Shown one piece after another: positions 24,501-39,800 of a DNA stretch of 64,000 bases (position 1 is the first letter of the stretch; each line of letters begins with the position of its first letter). The translations under genes and the position numbers were made by a program. The stretch covers positions 33,134,401 through 33,198,400 of the forward strand of contig NC_087249.1 in NCBI RefSeq assembly GCF_037042905.1. The letters are read 5' to 3'. The stretch comes from Lytechinus pictus (Eukaryota > Echinodermata > Echinoidea > Temnopleuroida > Toxopneustidae). Under the pieces are notes generated by a model. It saw nothing but the letters and a program-made list of their open reading frames with translations, was not told the DNA's origin and searched no databases.

Positions 24501-27500
24501 AACCAAAACCATGGCAGTTGGTTTACAAACTGCAAAACAATTAATAATAATCTGAATTATGATTTCTGTTTGAGTATTGCACACAGAAAAAATATATAAT
24601 ATTTTCATTATTCTTTTAAATGTAATTGTTTGTTTCTTGAAAGTTGAAACAGCTCTATCAGTTACAGCAAACGAGTCTATTTCACTTTTAATATGAATGA
24701 TTGAAGGCAGCAGAAAAATAATTGGAATATAAACAACAATAACAATAATGCTAGAATAACAATAATGAAATACTGCACTACACACTTTATGAATGAAGCA
24801 ATTAACCAATGTGGAGGGAATATCTTGATAATTCACTATCGGTAATGAAAGCTATCAGCGTATGAAAGATAAAACAAAGGCATTTTCATGCAGATGAACA
24901 TGTTCGTTCTTTATACATATTAAAAAACGTGTAATAATGACGAACATATAACATCTAATAATAAGATGATAATTACATAGTACAAGAAGTGATCAATGAG
25001 ATGTGTCAGACAGAACGGAATTGTAATAAAAATATTTGACTTTTATATAGTGCTCAATACACTGCAACAACTTTTTTAAGTAACAATTCATCTGACAACA
25101 AGATGGCAATGTTTTGAGATGGCGATAAAATAAATATCTACTTAATACGTGAAAGCATTCAGAAAACAGCAATATGGAATACAGTGGTTGAGGGAACTTA
25201 AAGTTGAAATAATAAAACCCTTTATCATTTATAAATTTATATGATTTGTGGAGGCACATTCTTCATAATCTTCAATATAAAATATCAATATGAAACCTAA
25301 AACTTATTATACGGTTTTGAACATGCACCTTTAGTTCAATGGAACAAAAATAATGAGGCATTATTGATGACAGCTGGTTGGACTGTTAGTATGGCATAGA
25401 GAGCACAAATCAACAAAAGCTTGATGAAGAGGGTTACAATGTAATCTTTCATTATTGGAAATGCATGTTCTAATTTCCTCTCAGAAAGTAATCATATGCC
25501 CTGCTTAAACCTTCAAATATTATAAAACCAATTATACATTTAAGTGAAAGCTATGAACCATCAATTTCACAGATAAAATGCAGTGGGAATCTGGAATCTA
25601 TATAAAAAATTCCAAGAATTGCTGAAATTAGACTTACTTTCCAAGCCTTCATGTACTTTATATGATACAGTATATCGTTCTAGTATAAGTCAAATATCTA
25701 TACAAAATAAGTTAATATGTCAAATTTTCAATAGTAATATGGTTTCATCCCAAATGCTCTCAGTTAAAACTTTAAAACTGACAATAATTATTATCATACA
25801 TAGCAATATTCAAAACAAGACCCCATGCAAATTGTTCTTATATGTCCAAATTAAAATATTAACAAGGAATGCTTATGATAATTGCAGAGTAAATACCACA
25901 TTTGTAATACTATAAATGATAAGATACATAAATGCCTCTTCTCTTTGGTATAAAAAATACATAAAATTTCACATGCAATTTTCTGTGTTACACGTTTTGC
26001 AGTTGCACACTCACAAAAGGTCTATTGCTATTAATTGAATTCATAAAAAATTACAATTTTAATTTCATAACATTAAACCCATATTTTTCTCTATACATAA
26101 GTTCATGAAATAATGCATGTATTTGTTAATTGTATGATATAATTCTAAACGTAGGTTTTCTCTCTATTCTGATTGTCCAATTGTAATATCATTCAATTGT
26201 TTATCAATGATAAAACAAATACCAAAAAAAATAGTGTTTTTTCTATAAAACTGTTGAGGATTTTCATTATTTTGGATTCAAATATCCCCACTATGTACTT
26301 CTGATTTTTGTTGTCCCATTCACATGATATAAATGTAACTTATTTTAATTAGTAGACCTTGTTTTTCTTCAATCAAAAGGTTAAACTACTGTATCACAGA
26401 AATTCATTACATGGTCTATGGTATTTTGACATTCTTATCAATAACCGCATCTAACAATCAATGCTTCACACGACAAGTATGGAAACAAAGGAAGAAATGC
26501 AGAAAGATGAATTGAAAGCAATAAAAATTTATCTATGCAATGCATACATATGCTATAAAATTGGGTCCATGCTTAAAAATACCCCCTCCCCCCAAAAAAA
26601 TAGGCCTTAACCGCATATATTGCAAAAAGTACCAATACCAACGACCCCAAGATTGTCCATGTTATTACATTGCATAAAAATCCTCTAATAAAATTGTATA
26701 TGTGTTTTTGAGAGCCTTAAAACCTCAGCAAGTTGCATAATTTTCTACTACATTATGAAAGATACAATTACATGACACTAACAGCTTGTTTCCATCAAGT
26801 GTCAAGCCCCCTACAAGACTTTGAAGCAGACATTTTACACTCTCCATCAATAAAATCTTATGTACATACAAGTAGTTTAGTACTGTCAAGTGAGGTGAAA
26901 TTTGAAGCCTAATCTTGCTTTTAATGTCCCTTCTATAGACTGAAAGCATTTATGGATGATGAAATTCAGACACGATTTTCAAGAGTATTCAGTTTTGCAA
27001 GAGTTTGCACTGGTATCCAAACTCTAAGCAAAGTAATTGATTTCACATTATGCTGTAAGAAGCACATGTATGCATATACACATATATGAAGATACATGTA
27101 TGTAGTCATTGTGGTATACAACTATGTCACAACATGGAAGCATAAAATACATGCTTTTCTAGTACATGTATATAATTATTTTATGTATATAAACCAAGTG
27201 GCGGATCCAGCAGGTTTTAGATCCAGAATACACTATTTCACAGGCCATATTGTTTGTGCACAACGATGGGCCTGTCCCAAATATTGTGCATTATCCAACG
27301 AGATCTGTCCCTGCACAAACCTTTAAAAAATAATCATATCAGTCTGTTTCATTACCACCCTCAACTACCAACTGTTGAAATCTCATGAATATGCCAATTA
27401 AATTCTCAGAGTGAAAAATACAATCTGCTCTTTCAAAATAGGCAGAAATATCTAATTTTGAAAAGCTTTTATCTCTGCTCACTTGTTAGTTATGACTAAT

Positions 27501-27849
27501 TAAACATAATGCTACTGATTTTTTGTAGTTCATATTCTCATTTTAGGGAGGCATTATAAATTAATATCAGCTTTAAAATCCAAAGGTTCCCCATACAATC
27601 GCGAAAGACGGCTAAAATCTGTTATGACAACACTTCCATTTCATTTTTTATTGGTATTTAAATCTATATCCTAATGATATGGTTGACAGTCTGCAGGTGG
27701 TCTGAAGAATCAGTGATCATGCAGCAGTAAATTGGCAACAGTTCTACATATGCTATGCCTTCCTTTTGTCATTCCAGACGTACTCCAATCATGCTACCCT
27801 GATGAGTTAGTGAAGATGCAAATTCTCCAGCCATCCACGAAATCTCATC
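21545..27849. other. AT-rich, repeat-poor stretch; possible nicotinamidase 3'UTR plus convergent intergenic DNA
   Basis: No exon, SINE or palindromic MITE is recognised here. The short open frames lack family motifs and run on both strands. It lies between the convergent receptor copy B and nicotinamidase genes; the part next to 27850 is presumably nicotinamidase 3'UTR. Confidence 0.4.
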
Positions 27850-30800
27850 TCACATATCAAGTAAGCTGGAATTCTCTACAACAAAGCCGTTGGTTAGTGG
27901 TTTATCTTCATGGTCACTGTTCATGCTCGCAAGCTGGACTTTGGCTTTCCGTCTAGCGAGGGCGACATTCTCAGCCGCCTGCAGGGCCATCTTGGGAACC
28001 CTTGTGTCGGCTTCAGCCATTGACTTGACCTGTTACAAGGAATACATCAGAAAGATTGTATTGAAAATCAATTTGATATTGTCTTGATAGCTTCTGAGCA
28101 ACAGGTGAACAATATAGGATTAGGTAGGATTGAAGGATGTTAAGGACGTTCCACAGTTAAAATGAAATCCATGTCATTTTCACCAAACTTTGCACATAGA
28201 TACTTTAGAACCTGAATATTCGAAATATGCAAAAATTAACATAGGTCCATGTGCTTGATTTTTTGCTATGGAGCTTCAAAGTTCACCCGAATGAATGTTC
28301 TAACGGATAGCGCATTCAAAAGAATTTGGCATTTTTAGACCTCGCAAGATCACTACAATGAGTTTAAACCTCTATTACTCAGTCAAAATACATGAAAAAG
28401 TCATCAAATTTCGCAAGAGAGTTAATAAGTGTATCGTTAGAATGGAGAATCTATTTATAGTGCTATTTGTTTGCAATTTTAAGTCTAACAGCACTGTGAG
28501 TTCTTAAAAATGGCGTAAAACGTAACAAAAACCCAATCTCAAAAAAGTGAAATTTCAATAACAAACTACAAAAGTACAATAAATGCTGCACTTTATTCAA
28601 AATCCATGTCATTTTCACCAAAATTTGCAAAGTTGTAGAGGAAGGTATACCCAAGAGGTGCAAACATTAAAAAATAGGGCTTCATGTGCTTGTTTTCAAA
28701 CTATCAGCATTTTCATTAGAGCAAATGTGCTTTTTAAAACACCAAAAATGCGCCAAATGCTTTGTATCTATGAGAAGAAAAAATCAAAACCACTCTACCA
28801 TTTATTTAAACTCGGGGTCATATTTGTGATTTTTGGCAGCACTGCAGAGTAAAGTATTTTAAAATTGTAGAGATGTTTTTTTAAATGGTCCATGGAATAA
28901 TTAAAGTTTTTTAGCTTCATAAACTAACGCATCGGATCTGCAGTTAGAGTGCAGATGATGAGAAAATTCAGTTCATACCCACAGCTAATTAATCACCTGT
29001 TCATTCATTGTGACGTCAGCGCGCAGAGTGTAAAATATGCGCAGACCATAATGCGCACAAACATAACTGTGGAACGTCCTTAAGGGACCAGTTCGGTGTC
29101 TTCAAGAACTGTACCCATACATCTTCAATACCAAAGTATGAAAATTCAGATGTATCTTTGTCAAAGCACATCAAAGAGAACAAGCTCACAAGCGGGCCAT
29201 GTTTGTACTAGGCCTGAGTAGTGGATTCTGAACCCATTGATACATTCAGATTACGGTAAAATTTTTCCCATGTGTTCCAACAAAGCAAGTGACAGTAGCA
29301 ATATTCATAAGATCAATCCTCAAAAATTCTATCTGGGAATGAAGCCTTCAGTATTCTCTCACAATACTGGCACTCAAATTCAAACTCTGTATCCATCAAA
29401 TTTCAAATTAGGGTAAGCTATTTCGCTGATATTTGTTGGTAACAACAAACAGGATGTATAGCAAACTGTAAGGATGATTGGCAAACTCCTGCAAGCATTT
29501 TATTAAGTTCAAACCTTCGTTTATGTCATTTTTGGAAAATACTGGGATAATTGACACAGTGCTTCAATGGACTGAAAAACTTCAATCCAGCAATAATCAA
29601 TAGGTAGTTGACATAGAGAGAGAAGAAAAAGCTAAGAATCTACTCTTTTTTGTTAGAATAAAACTTAAAATCTAACAACTGGTCACAAATGTACTGGCAC
29701 AATCAGTCAAATCTATAACCTTCCTTTCACTCTTAAAGGAATGGTCCAGGCTGAAAATATTCATATCTCAATAAATAGAGTAAAATTCACAGAGAAAAAA
29801 TTCTGAAAATTTGATCAATATCGGATAACAAATAACAAAGTTATTGAATTTTAAAGATTTGCATTTTCCGTTGAAACAGTTCTAGGCAAGTCTTTATGAA
29901 TATTCATTAGGTGGGTTGATGATGTCACATCCCCAATTGTTCTTTTGTATTTTATTATATGAAATTAGGTTTATTCAAAAATGTTCAACCAAGATCTAAA
30001 ACAATTGGATTGACAACTGACAGAGAGCATTAGTTATTTATTGCTGCAACTTATCTCATCATACTGAAGACACATCATTTACACACATGTATGAACAAAA
30101 ATGAAACATTTATGAATTCATGAAATAATATAAGAAAAGTGAAAGTGGGGATGTGACATCATCAGCCCACCTAATGAATATTCATGATGATGTGCATAAA
30201 ACTGTTTTCACAAAATATTGATAAATTTTAAAATTCAATAACTTTGTTATCCGATTTTGATGAAATTTTCAGCATTTTGCTCTGCGAATTTTACTCTATT
30301 TATTTAGATATAAATATTTTCAGCCCGGACCATCCCTTTAATGACACCATTATTCACCTGCGTAGAAGACACCATAATACAACCTGCTTCCTCCATCTCT
30401 CTTCTTGCCTTATCACAACTCTCCGTTGTCAGCCCTCGGCAAGCATCTTCGATGACGAATGGCCTGAACCCAAGGCTTGCTGCATCGATAGCTGTGTGTC
30501 GGACACACACATCATATGCCAAACCACAGATGTAGACATCAGTGATACGCCTATCGCACAGTGCCACTGCTAGTTCTGTTTGAGAGAGCCGTTGGTTGTC
30601 AAAGAAGGCTGAGTAGCTATCGACATGGTCACACACACCCTTGTAGATGTCCACATGGTCCTTTGCGATCTACAGAGTGTATAGAGGAATAAAATATTGC
30701 TTTCATCAAAATTCAACTTACATCTCTGGGCGAGTTAAACAATTTCACACTTCAAAAATCGCTGGTGTAATCTACTTCCATGAAAAAAAAGGCAGACTGA

Positions 30801-33800
30801 CTTTTATCAAAGTCTCCTGTTCATCCAAGCATAAAAAATAAAACATCAACATACTGCCTCATTTAAACAATCTTTCATATGATAGAATAATTCACTACTC
30901 AAAATAGCAATAAGCCTTTTTTTCACTCACATGGTAGTGTGCCTTTGACTGAAATATTGAAATTTACAAACATGATTATCAAAGTTAGTCAAAAAGTTAG
31001 TCAAAGTCAGTCAAAGTAAAAAAAGAAATGGATATATACTTTACAAAGGCCTGTAAAGTTATTATCAAAATAATTTCCCCAGCAATTAAAACCACCAATG
31101 GGATAAAATTATTTTACAGTTTAATGACAAACAATTGTTTATAAAATGGCATTTGTATAGAAATGCATTATCATACATCTTGCGGTGACCGTGTCAGTTT
31201 TCTCTAAACAATTTCTGAAAATTTGTTAAGCACTGTCGTGAGCTTGAGTATGTCATATGTTATCAATCTACACTTGATTGATCAAAATTTCAAATATTCA
31301 GAATTTCCTGATTTTAAATCACAATATTCTCAAAAAATCACTAGCACCTTCCCATTCATTGCATTGAGTATATTTCATCTCGGTATTTAACTGATGAACC
31401 CTTTGATGTACACAAACCTTAAGATCTGCATGAAGCTTAGCTCCATGTGAGTGTTGTACACAGTGAGCTGGCCATAACGTCTGCTCCATGGGGACGTGTC
31501 CATCAAACACTACAGTATCAAATACACAAGCATTCTTCTGCTGGACCTACACATTGAAATACAAAACACAAAAACATTACGATAGTAAGAAGAGATATAA
31601 TGCAATCATTTCTAGCAAGGAATTCAATTTCAATATTTTTTATCTTTCCAACCCCTCCCCTCTTGCTAACTTCCTTCACCCCCCCCCCCTCGTTCATACC
31701 AATACATCATCTACATGTACATGATGTACATCATGCCTTCTTCTGCTGGATCTACAGATTCAAGTACACGTATAGACCAAGAAAAGTGGCTAAATGTAGA
31801 GATGAATTGCAAATATTTTGATGAGTAATTAAATTTCAAAATTTAAGGGAATCTTTAGCAACACCCCCCCCCCTTTCCGTCACCACCCTTCTTCAAATCA
31901 ATATCTAATGTGCATAAAAAGACTATAATCCGGGAACATAAAATTGAAGGACAGATTATAACCTCACTACGGCCACTTACTATTAATATTAATGACCACA
32001 TAAAAATATGTGTATAACATGACTTTGAACAGTTTGGTAAACAAATTAGGATGGATATGATATATATATAATCAAGAAACATAATGTTAATAGACTCATG
32101 AAAGCCATTTTCTCCTCATATTTTTACCACACAAACAGTGTGTGACCATTTTTATAGCCCCACTAATATAAAATGCATACGTGAGAAATTTGACTTATGT
32201 TTATATTTTAATTGATTACAAAATATGTCAACACATTTTAAAAATATATACTTGTACTTTCATTATTGGATGTGTTCTTTAATACATGTATTTCCATGAA
32301 CCAATGCCCCACACGAACAGCTGAATTTGTTATAATAAAAATCTTGCTGGAATTATCTAGACTTATCCTATCCACATTGTTTACCTATATTGTCTGGTAC
32401 ATATCATCCAATAAACATTAACCCTGACAGGAAACTGATCTCAATTTATTGATATTACATAAGATGATGCAACAATTGTAATCCTGTATTGCATGGATAA
32501 ACAAACATTGACCTATTCATTTGACTGCTATTGATTAGCCTACCATAGAATTAATATCTTAAATGTATAAAGTAGGCTATTCCAGCAATATGTAGCATTA
32601 CTGGAACCCACCCCCCCCCCCACAAAAAAAAAAAAAAAAAAACCAAAAGCCCAAATCAAGGCTAGGCAAAAAAAATAGGGAAAATTTCAATGTATTTTTT
32701 GCATTGAATGAATTTGTTATCATGTTTTGTGTAGATGTGTGGTGGACAAATCTTTATACTGACTGACTGGAATACTCCCCCAGGGAGTGGAGGATGTGCA
32801 CACATTGTGTGTGGGAATGACTGATTGAATCCGATGACCGGGGTAATAATATATCTGTAAAGCGCTTAGACACGTTGTTCCGATGTATTAAGCGCTATAT
32901 AAAAGCGGATTATTATTATTATTTTTATTATTATACCTTGAAACTAAGGTCTGTGATTTAAACCTCACACCAGCACGTGGCAAGACATTTATCTACATTT
33001 GCCACTCTCCACCCAGGTAAAGTACATGTATAGTCACGTATTGTATTACCGGACACATTATGATTCCGGACGCGCATATTACTGCGTTCGAAAACAATTT
33101 CGTACCGTAAGACTTCCGCAATTCAATTTCACAGAGCAATACATCGAACAAGATTGCAAAAACAAGGCGAAAAAAATCAAACTTTTACCTTATTTATCTC
33201 TAAAATGACAGAAAATGCTTAAAATATCATATAACATAGTTTTACATTAACAATTGATATATTTTCTAACGGAAATATGGGCCTGATTTGCCGAATTTCA
33301 ATCTCGTCCACTCCTTCGATCGAATGATGAGGTGTGGTATATTGTGGGTGACCGTCGACGGCTAGTTCTCAAGGTACCCGTGCGCGAGGTTTACCGTGAG
33401 TAGAGCCGTCGATCGGCAGCGCATCGATAGAACTTGACGAGCGTCACGATACGAACGCGAGCATATATTATTGGAAAGTGCCATGGAACATGCAGCTAAC
33501 AAGAAAAAATAAAATAAGTTATCAAACACGAATTTATTACCAACATCTGCTCAGATTCGATATAAAAAGCAAATAAAAACTTAGAATTTACTCATGATAT
33601 GATATAAGAAGAAAAAAATCACACAAATTTGTTCTTACATCATTGTAATCAAAGATATCTTTACCCGTCCGGCACGCGTCCGGAATCATGATGTAATTTG
33701 TCGCGCACGAAAATAATTGTTTTTCGTGGAGGGGTATGCGGCAACTGCGATGCAAAGAAAATGGTTGGTAAATATAAAATAATTTTATCATATTCATAAT

Positions 33801-36800
33801 TTTCATAATATTTGGAATAGCAAGTGTGATTTTTTCTTGATTGTATTTCCTCTAGTTGTCATTTTTAAAGCACTGAAATAAAGGTGTCCGGCAATAGGAT
33901 ACACTGCCATACATGTAAATGGGAAACTAGAAGAAATTCCTTGAATGCTCAAGTATCTGATCAAGGTAGCCATGCTAAAGCTGATGTGATAGCAAGTAGC
34001 GCTTGGAGAGGTTCACATTAGGATTATTATTTATCATCATTACTTCATGAATGTAGTAGCCAAGACTTTGAATCTACTGTAACATTAATTTTCCAAGTGT
34101 AATACTTCGAGTATCTCCCACCCACCCCCCACCCCCAGAAAAAGTAATATTATACTGTTGTCCTTTTGTTGTTGTTTATCACTAATTGTTTGGCATCACC
34201 TGTGCCTCGGAGGCAAAAAGCGAACTGAATTACTATGACCGGCAGGTCTCTCTTGCCAATGTAACTGATTGAAAAAATAAATTGATAAATATATAAACAA
34301 TTAGGAAAATAAATGAATGAATCAATTAAAATAAAATGATTTCTTTTCATCACAATTTGCTGCAAAACCAAATCAAATATTTTTATTTACATTGAACCAT
34401 ATCTATTCAAAATATGAACCATGGGGTACATAGATAACATGTCATTTCTAAAATCTGGACCACTTTCAGGGCTTCCAATTCTATCAAATGCACAATGGCC
34501 ACTTATCCAAAATATGTTTGTGTTTGGGTCAGAGTACAGTTTCAACTATTATATACAAATACCTCTTAAAAGCAGACAATGTTTGCCTTACAATAATGAG
34601 TGTGGACCTGTTGGAATTTAACATATTTGCATAAGACACCCTTCGAGATATGATTGTTTCACAAGCAAAGGTTTGGAAGATACATGTGTATGATATGTCA
34701 GAGGGGGTTCGTAAGTGTCCAATACAAGAGTATCACAGAACAGTATTTATTTCCCTTTCTTGTAGAAGGTCAGACATTTATCTTTTTGATGATTTCAGAG
34801 ATTCAAAGAAAGCTTAATTAAAAAAAGCCCCATCATTTATTCATTTTTTTCCTTACAAGATTATAATAATGTCCCCACACAAACACTCGCAAGTTAGTCA
34901 TTAATCTTTTTTTTTTCAATAATGATCTGTTTACTACCCCCCCCCCCCTGCCTGACACACATAGATATTGAATGTGGATCTACCATAGAGTTGGACTCAC
35001 TTTTGATGTATGGTGAATATTTCGCAAACAAACATTGTTGTGGAAAGAAACATGATTTTCAGGATGCCAATCATACGTGTAGATAACTTGTTCAAACATA
35101 CCCTCATCATCAAGTATTCTAGAAATGAAAATGGAAGAAAAACAAATTATTGGAGTAAAATGAGTTTGAATGCATGAACTGTATTATTAACACCTATTTG
35201 CATTCAATAAATAGTAAAAGCACTAATATAATGCATTCATTTAATGCAACAGACCCACTATGAGCATGTAGTAGAACTGACATAGCCAATGTATCAACCA
35301 TTTCCCCTGTCAAAAGTCATTATGGGAAAATCCATTGCTCATCATACAAGGAAAGCGGACTTATAAGCAAAAACAAACAATTAGCCTTGTACATGTATGG
35401 TGATCGACCCCATTTATACGGCCAAGCAATTATGACATTAATGGTATTAAAGCGGAACTAGTCATTTGCCTTCTTTTTTAATGGTAATTAGATTCATGGA
35501 AAAGCGTTGCTAGGTTCACAGATTTTCCACGAATAAACTTTACTCTTTTTTATCCAACAGAGTTCATGTTTTTATTTGATAGACTAGCGTGATATAACAT
35601 TTGACAATATAAGCACAATTTTAATTGTAAGACAACAGCTGAGTATGGAGTTGGTATCACAATAATAATAATAATATTAATAATAATAATAACAATAATA
35701 ATATATGCGAACATAGCACTTAATATGAGACATTCGAATATGAGCATAAGGGTTAATGTCATTGATTTTGTGGGTCCTAAAAGCTATTCACTTTTCCTGT
35801 TGTATAATCAAAGATTCATTAAAAACACAGGGGGAAATAACAAAATTTTGATATTTATATACTATAAAAAGAAAGCAAGTTCCATTTCCCTAATCACACA
35901 TGCATTGTTAAATGGGTTTTTTTAATCTGTTTTTTTTATGAAGGAGCCCAATTGTCAAGGTTTGTCAGTACAGTGGGGGTAATCATCTCCCAAAGCTGTC
36001 AATCGACCCAGCTGTCAGTAAATGTTGATGTCTCAGTAATTAATATATTGTGACGACTCTACCTGTTAATGACAGGCACAATTTCTTCTGCCTGAGCCAC
36101 TGCCAAGGATCCATCAATAAAATCATTCTGTACATCAACTGCTATCAGAGCTGCTTTGGGTTGAAGAATCTAACATCAAAAGAATGACAGACATAGGCAG
36201 TAATTAAGAAAATGGTAACATCTTTTCCGGCAAATGAATTACATATACATATACTTCCAAGTGATTTTTTTTTAAAGGAGAATGAAACCCTTGAAACCAG
36301 CTGAATCCATATCAAAGAGAAAAATCAAAGAAACATATTGTTGAAAGTTTGAGGAAGATTGAATGAATAATAAGAAAGTTATGAGCATTTGAATATTGAG
36401 ATCACTAATGCCATGTAGATCCTCCCATTGGCAATGCGACCAAGATCTGTGATGTCACACACGTACAACTCCCTCATTGCTTTAGTACTTATTTCACTTA
36501 TATTCTCACTTTTATAGAATCTATCACAAGGTGAGGTGTTCTCTTTATATGAGAGGACAAGTACAGATGTTTCACATCATTATATCATTGATGAATTGTT
36601 TGTCATATGATAAGAATGAGCAAAAAGAGATGTTTTGGGGTATATTTTCAGTGTCCAAAAGGGAAGAGTTGTTCATCTGTGATATCATAGATCTTGGTTG
36701 CGTTGCCAATGGGAGGATCTCCATAGCATTAGTGATCTCGACATTCAAATGCTCATAACTCTTCTATTGCTAGTCCTATTTTACTCAAACTTTTGTTGAT

Positions 36801-39800
36801 CTTATTCTTTGATTTTTCTGCTTTCACAAAAGCTAACTTGCTCCAAGAGTTTCATTCTCCTTTAAGTACCGGTAAAGTCTACATGTATATATGTGTGAAA
36901 ATGTACTCCAACTGCTGCAATTATGAGATGCTACATGTATAATGCAATGCGAGGGGGGGGGGTAATTGCTATGAAATACACAAAAATGTAGATGATAGAC
37001 AACTAAATACACTTTTTAGCCCTTCTCTTGAAGAACTCAATAGTCAGATCAGTATACATGTACATGTACAACACTGATGGAAGTTTTGACATTTTTGGCT
37101 TCCCATGATTTTAGCACAGAGTTTAATTAGACCATGGTCTCAGTTAAACCCCACTTCATAATACAGGCCACTGTTCAAACTTTTCTTGAAGTATTTAAAG
37201 ATAAATTATGGCAGTTCGGTACCTAACGATCTCAAAATGACTTTTACAGAATCCAATAAAATGACCACCCAAGTGTCTGTTTGTATGAATAAAAAATATG
37301 TGCCAAAGGATTCTGGAAGAAATTGTGTAATTGCTGAGAAATAAGCAAAATAAGCGCGGATTCGGGCACTTCCGTCTGGTCTTTATTCCAGCAATAATGA
37401 TATACACTGTCCCATGTGTGCCTACCTGTGTTGGCGATCTTCAGTGTGATCGTTTATCAGCTTAGAATTTATGATTTCACAAAGTTCAGTTTATGTAACT
37501 GCACCAGATCTAGATCCACGATGATATAGTAATACTTCACCTTGGTTTTACAGACTTTCTCACGAAATCAGTGTTTCACTGCAACTACTTTCATTTTATA
37601 GCTTTAACAGAAAGCTCAGTCTATCTGCATAAGCTGTTGGAAGTGTTGATCATTAAGGTGGATTGTTTCACTGTTCTCTATAAAGATAATTTTACCCTGG
37701 CCTATACTTCATGTGTCTATCCATGTTTTCTCATGTCTTCATGAGCACTGAGCAAAAAACTGAGGAAGTAGTTCAATCTGCAAGATTTTCAATTGACCAA
37801 CCACCTGGCTGCATGCTCATTCCAACATGTACAGTATCCCTTGAAACGTTGTTTAGCAGGGGTATTTACTTAAAAATGTAGACATAAATAAAGTACCAAT
37901 ACATGTGCATGAAGAACTCATTGACTTTATATTGCAGATATAAACTAAAAGGGAAAAACCAGGGGAGCTTTGACCTTGCACTTGATGCTCCACATGTTGA
38001 TTAAACTTTCCTAATGGAGGAAATACTTCCTTCACATTTAAAAATGTTGACAGTGTGTTACCATGGCAACTAACAGCTAAAAAACACTACCCTGGGAAGC
38101 CCTCTAATGGGAAATGCAAACATGTTATCTTAAGCTACTACTAATTGCTTAGTTTTGGTCTATTGAACTCTACTGCTTTGGACAGGGGATCCAATCATGA
38201 GTAAATGGGGGGGGGGGGCAGGGCAATTCAAGAAATATCAGGAACAGAGGCAAATTTATGCAACCTCCATACCCGTGTACATGTACTTGCAGTTATCTGT
38301 ACTTTAAGACTCAGAGAGAGCATATAGCTCTCATAAAAACACTACAAACAAGTTTTTAAAAATTGTATGCACAATATATACACAAAACTATGCAACTAAA
38401 ATGTGAGATATGATGTATGTTGTTGAAAAATTGATCCAACACTGGCATGTACAGTACTAAAAGGAGTAATCCGGGCTGAATTATACCTAGATCTTTATAG
38501 AGTAAAATTCACTGAGCAAAATGCTGAAAATTTTATCTATATCTGATAAACAAATAATGAAGTTATTGAATTTGAAAATATTTGTGAAAACAATTTTATG
38601 CACTTTGTCATGAATATTCATTAGGTGGGCAGATGATGTCATGTGCTCACTTTCATCCTCTTACTTTATGTTATCACATGAAACCATAAATATTGTATAT
38701 TCTTAGATATATGTGGGTATGGTATGTCTCCCTTATAAGTTGAAGCAGTGAACATATCTAATGCTTCAAACTCAGTTGTCAATCCATTTTTTTTTTGGAG
38801 GACAACATTTGAATAAATTATATTTTCAGCCTGAATTGCCCCTTTAACGTGATCACATTTCATCTGTTGGTTTAGCTGAAGAATGTTGATGGAACAAATT
38901 ATAAAAAGTTAACTGTAGTTGGAGTTTATGGTGTAATTTTTACTCAATTAGACAAATGGATCGTGACTGTAATGCTGTTTAATCACCCCTTAATGAATCA
39001 AGTGGCCTTTCATGATATTAGCCTCTTTAATACTGATCACATTGTAAACATGACCATATGAAGATGTAAAATGTAACAAATTAATTTCATAATAACATCA
39101 TAAAATACCCCATTCCCTTCTCTCTCTCTTCTTCTTCCCACTCATCCTTTATTTTTTATCATTTACATTATTTTTTATGACAGATGTACTTTACCGACTA
39201 GACAGGAATAACCGTCGTTTCTGGGGATTTATTTAACAATTTCTGACATTTTACTATAATCCCCATTCACCGACGGTAGTGTGTTAGTGCGAGCCTGCAT
39301 GTGTAGGCCTAATCGGGTCAGCAATTCGGGCGACCGGGTTTGGCCGGAGAGGAAAAAATGGCAGCCATGTGTTGCTGCCCTCTACGTTCAACGAGTTGTG
39401 CTTTTATCAAGGCTTTCCGATTAAATTTTAGATATCCTGGCCAATCAATGCGAGCGACAAGTTCCGAACGCACGCACATCTACAAGCGCAAAGCAGCGGC
39501 ACAAATCGCGATTTATAGCGACTGGTAAATACGTCTGTAAGGATGACGTCATCCAAGATGGCATCTTACATTGACCAACGAAAGGATCGAAGATGACTAT
39601 GTTTCGATCATCATTTGAAAGGAATTAGCTGTAACTGGGGTCTGAGGTACGATATTTCTGAATTTTATATATTTTTTCGTAAGTTTGAATGTACTTTCTT
39701 TTTTATAATGTGACATTTTATGTACAAAAAAACGATCTGAAAATTGGGTTTCCGCCGAATGTTAGATCTAACGTTACTGCTAATACGTTGGCTGAACGTA

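Noticed and set aside
39340..39528. 62-codon plus-strand frame starting in the CpG-rich patch
   Set aside because: No recognisable domain; kept only as a promoter-like patch.
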